Source: Bryobacterales bacterium (lineage in GTDB: Bacteria > Acidobacteriota > Terriglobia > Bryobacterales > Bryobacteraceae). From it: a DNA stretch of 64,000 nucleotides. The notes under the pieces are model-generated. The model saw only the letters and a program-made list of their open reading frames with translations. It was not told the origin of the DNA and did no database searches. The position numbers were made by a program, and so were the translations under genes. The stretch is taken from assembly GCA_016716385.1 (NCBI GenBank), contig JADJWL010000019.1, positions 1-64,000 of the forward strand. The letters run 5' to 3'. Positions within the stretch are counted from its first letter, which is position 1. Each line of letters opens with the position of its first letter. Of this stretch, positions 62,487 through 64,000 are shown in pieces.

Positions 62487-63494
62487 ATGCCGGCAAGCAA
62501 CGCGAAGGTCTGGGCCGCGGCCGCGGCTGGAGCGGCGATCCTGATGGCCGCGGGCTACGGCCTGGCGGTGTTCCGGATGAAGCCGGAACCCGCTCCCGAG
62601 CCCGTCGCCGCAGTTGAGGCGCCGCCTGCCCGCCCTGAAGAAACCAGCCTGCCCGGCACGATCCGCGCGGTCCACGTGGTCGACATCCCGCCGCCGCTCG
62701 ATGGGACGATCGAAGCGTTCTACGCGGAAACCGGCGACCAGGTCTATGAGGGACAGATCCTGGGCCGGATGGGCAGCGCGGGGCTGGAGATCGAGCGGGA
62801 GGCGGTGCAGAGCGCCGAAGAGCGCGCCCGCGAGCGCATGCAGACTGTCGAGAGCCAGTTGCTATCAGCACGGCTCGAGGCGTCCCGCGCGCGCGCCGAC
62901 GCGAGCCGATCGCGGTCTGAGTACGACCGGCTCGACCGCGAGTACCGACGCCAGAAGTTGCTCTACTCGGAAGGCGCCACCCCCAAGCTCGCCGTCGACA
63001 AGGTGGAGCGCGACTTCGAACTGGCCAAGGGAGAATTCGACGCACTCGACGCCTCGGCGCGCATCTCCGAGGAACGCGTCACCAGGCTCATGCGCGACCT
63101 GGACGATGCCCGGGCGGACATGGCCGCACGCAGTCGCGCACTCGATGACCTGGAGGCTGAGGCGGGCGCGGGCGAGATCGTTTCTCCGATCGACGGCCAG
63201 GTGATCAGCAGGGTCGGCGTGGCGGGAGAGCGCGTCAGTCCGGCGCAGGTGCCGGCGCTGTTCCGCATCGCGACCGACCTGACCCAGTTGGAGGTCGCGC
63301 TCGATGTTCCGCCTCCGGCGCTCAAGGAACTCCGGCCGGGGCTTCCGGCGCTGGTCATCGTCGCAGGTGCGTCGGACGGTATGCTCGGTGAAATCAGCCG
63401 GATCGAAGGGACGTCGGCCATCGTCTCGTTTACCGCGACCGGACCGGCACGTCCTGGCGACACGGCGCAAGTCCGCATTAAACTCGACCCATGA
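62487..63494 (+). CDS. HlyD-family membrane-fusion adaptor
   Basis: A 335-aa periplasmic adaptor with an N-terminal membrane anchor (AAAAAGAAILMAAGYGLAVF), a lipoyl/barrel-sandwich strand (VVDIPPPLDGTIEAFYAETG and IVSPIDGQVISRVGVAGERV) and a long coiled coil of about 110 residues between them (ERARERMQTVESQLLSARL). The usual partner transporter and outer-membrane channel are not in the window. GGAGAGC precedes the ATG. Its stop overlaps the sulfatase ATG by 4 nt. Confidence 0.87.
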   Translation: MPASNAKVWAAAAAGAAILMAAGYGLAVFRMKPEPAPEPVAAVEAPPARPEETSLPGTIRAVHVVDIPPPLDGTIEAFYAETGDQVYEGQILGRMGSAGLEIEREAVQSAEERARERMQTVESQLLSARLEASRARADASRSRSEYDRLDREYRRQKLLYSEGATPKLAVDKVERDFELAKGEFDALDASARISEERVTRLMRDLDDARADMAARSRALDDLEAEAGAGEIVSPIDGQVISRVGVAGERVSPAQVPALFRIATDLTQLEVALDVPPPALKELRPGLPALVIVAGASDGMLGEISRIEGTSAIVSFTATGPARPGDTAQVRIKLDP

Positions 63495-64000
63495 ACCGTC
63501 GCGACTGGTTGAAGCTGGCGGCCCTGGGCGGGCTGGCGCAAGCGGGAGCTCAGACCGCCCGGCCGAATATCGTGATCGTACTGGCCGATGACCTCGGCTA
63601 TGGCGACCTGGGCTGTTACGGCAGCCGGATCGTCCGCACGCCGCACCTCGACCGGTTCGCAGGCGAGGGCATCCGCTTCACGCACTGCTATTCGGCCGCG
63701 CCCAACTGCTCGCCGGCGCGGACGGGCCTGATGACCGGCCGGACGCCTACCCGCGTGGGCGTGCACAACTGGATCCCGATGCTCTCGCCAATGCACGTGC
63801 GGAGCCAGGAAACGACGGTCGCGACACTGCTCCGCGGCGCCGGCTACCAGACCTGCCATATCGGCAAGTGGCATCTCAATGGCTGGTTCAACCTGCCGGG
63901 ACAGCCGCAGCCGTCCGACCACGGCTTCGACCACTGGTATTCCACGCAGAACAACGCGCTGCCGAACCACCGCAACCCCTACAACTTCGTGCGAAACGGC
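63491..64000 (+). CDS. Secreted formylglycine-dependent sulfatase, 3' part outside the window
   Basis: The first 170 codons of a sulfatase that removes sulfate esters from sugars. Tat-like leader (MNRRDWLKLAALGGLAQAGA), metal ligands ADDLGYGD (Asp33, Asp34) and the maturation motif CSPAR (Cys73, converted to formylglycine), then GKWHLNG. The frame runs off the right edge. It is translationally coupled to the HlyD-like gene. Confidence 0.92.
   Translation, partial: MNRRDWLKLAALGGLAQAGAQTARPNIVIVLADDLGYGDLGCYGSRIVRTPHLDRFAGEGIRFTHCYSAAPNCSPARTGLMTGRTPTRVGVHNWIPMLSPMHVRSQETTVATLLRGAGYQTCHIGKWHLNGWFNLPGQPQPSDHGFDHWYSTQNNALPNHRNPYNFVRNG

Noticed and set aside
1..64000. CRISPR array, insertion sequence or prophage
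   Set aside because: No regularly spaced 25-40 bp repeats with unique spacers, no transposase or phage structural genes, and no terminal repeats with target duplications were seen.

Overview
The window looks like chromosomal DNA of an Acidobacteriota bacterium, most likely of the Bryobacterales/Solibacter group. The support is the high GC, two large Oar-type TonB-dependent receptors with a carboxypeptidase-regulatory N-terminal domain, a secreted protein ending in the TIGR03437-type domain that is abundant in Solibacter relatives, a DUF1501 plus DUF1549/DUF1553-cytochrome pair, many twin-arginine-like secreted hydrolases, and a sigma-factor/Ser-Thr-kinase-TPR pair. This placement is inferred from gene content. 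There is no rRNA gene, insertion sequence, prophage or CRISPR array in the window.

Layout. 1-9.8 kb: a partial sialidase, tRNA-Thr(CGU), a small hypothetical gene, exported pcm, an ECF sigma factor translationally coupled to a transmembrane Ser/Thr kinase with TPR-type repeats (its 3' end is frameshifted), a divergent Nramp-family transporter, a GH20/GH84-like secreted protein and an SRPBCC protein. 9.8-20.3 kb: secreted TIM-barrel proteins, a deacetylase/formyltransferase pair, an FG-GAP protein, a TonB receptor, and an IclR regulator divergent from two amidohydrolase-fold genes with visible operator-like palindromes between them. 20.3-27.5 kb: a two-gene system related to 2-hydroxyacyl-CoA dehydratase activators, rsgA and a DHH-type phosphoesterase. 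27.6-30.9 kb: a four-gene operon containing a PA2779-like small membrane protein, a C39-like peptidase and a TPR/beta-barrel protein. 30.9-36.1 kb: a second sialidase, a tandem alpha/beta-hydrolase esterase, and an AT-richer island with a secreted propeller-like protein and a cysteine-rich secreted peptide. 36.1-45.5 kb: an aminotransferase/FAD-FeS oxidoreductase/permease operon, a purple-acid-phosphatase-like enzyme, a FitAB/VapBC toxin-antitoxin pair with its operator, a secreted propeller protein and an M12-like metalloprotease. 45.5-53.1 kb: an enolase-superfamily enzyme, a Fic protein preceded by phased TTCGAC repeats, a truncated ParD antitoxin, and a large AT-richer FN3/TIGR03437 secreted protein. 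53.1-64 kb: DUF1501 and DUF1549/1553 proteins, a second TonB receptor, an alpha-L-fucosidase, an HlyD-like adaptor and a partial sulfatase.

How the genes fit together. The sialidases, fucosidase, GH20-like protein, sulfatase, esterase, deacetylase and TonB receptors point to an organism that takes complex, probably sulfated or sialylated glycans from its surroundings. Several genes start 6-10 bases after a recognisable -10 hexamer, often an extended TGnTAnnnT, which suggests leaderless transcripts. The least explained units are the split CoA-activase pair (20.3-25.4 kb), the C39 peptidase operon (27.6-30.9 kb), the cysteine-rich peptide (35.5 kb) and the repeat-controlled Fic gene (47.2-48.9 kb).
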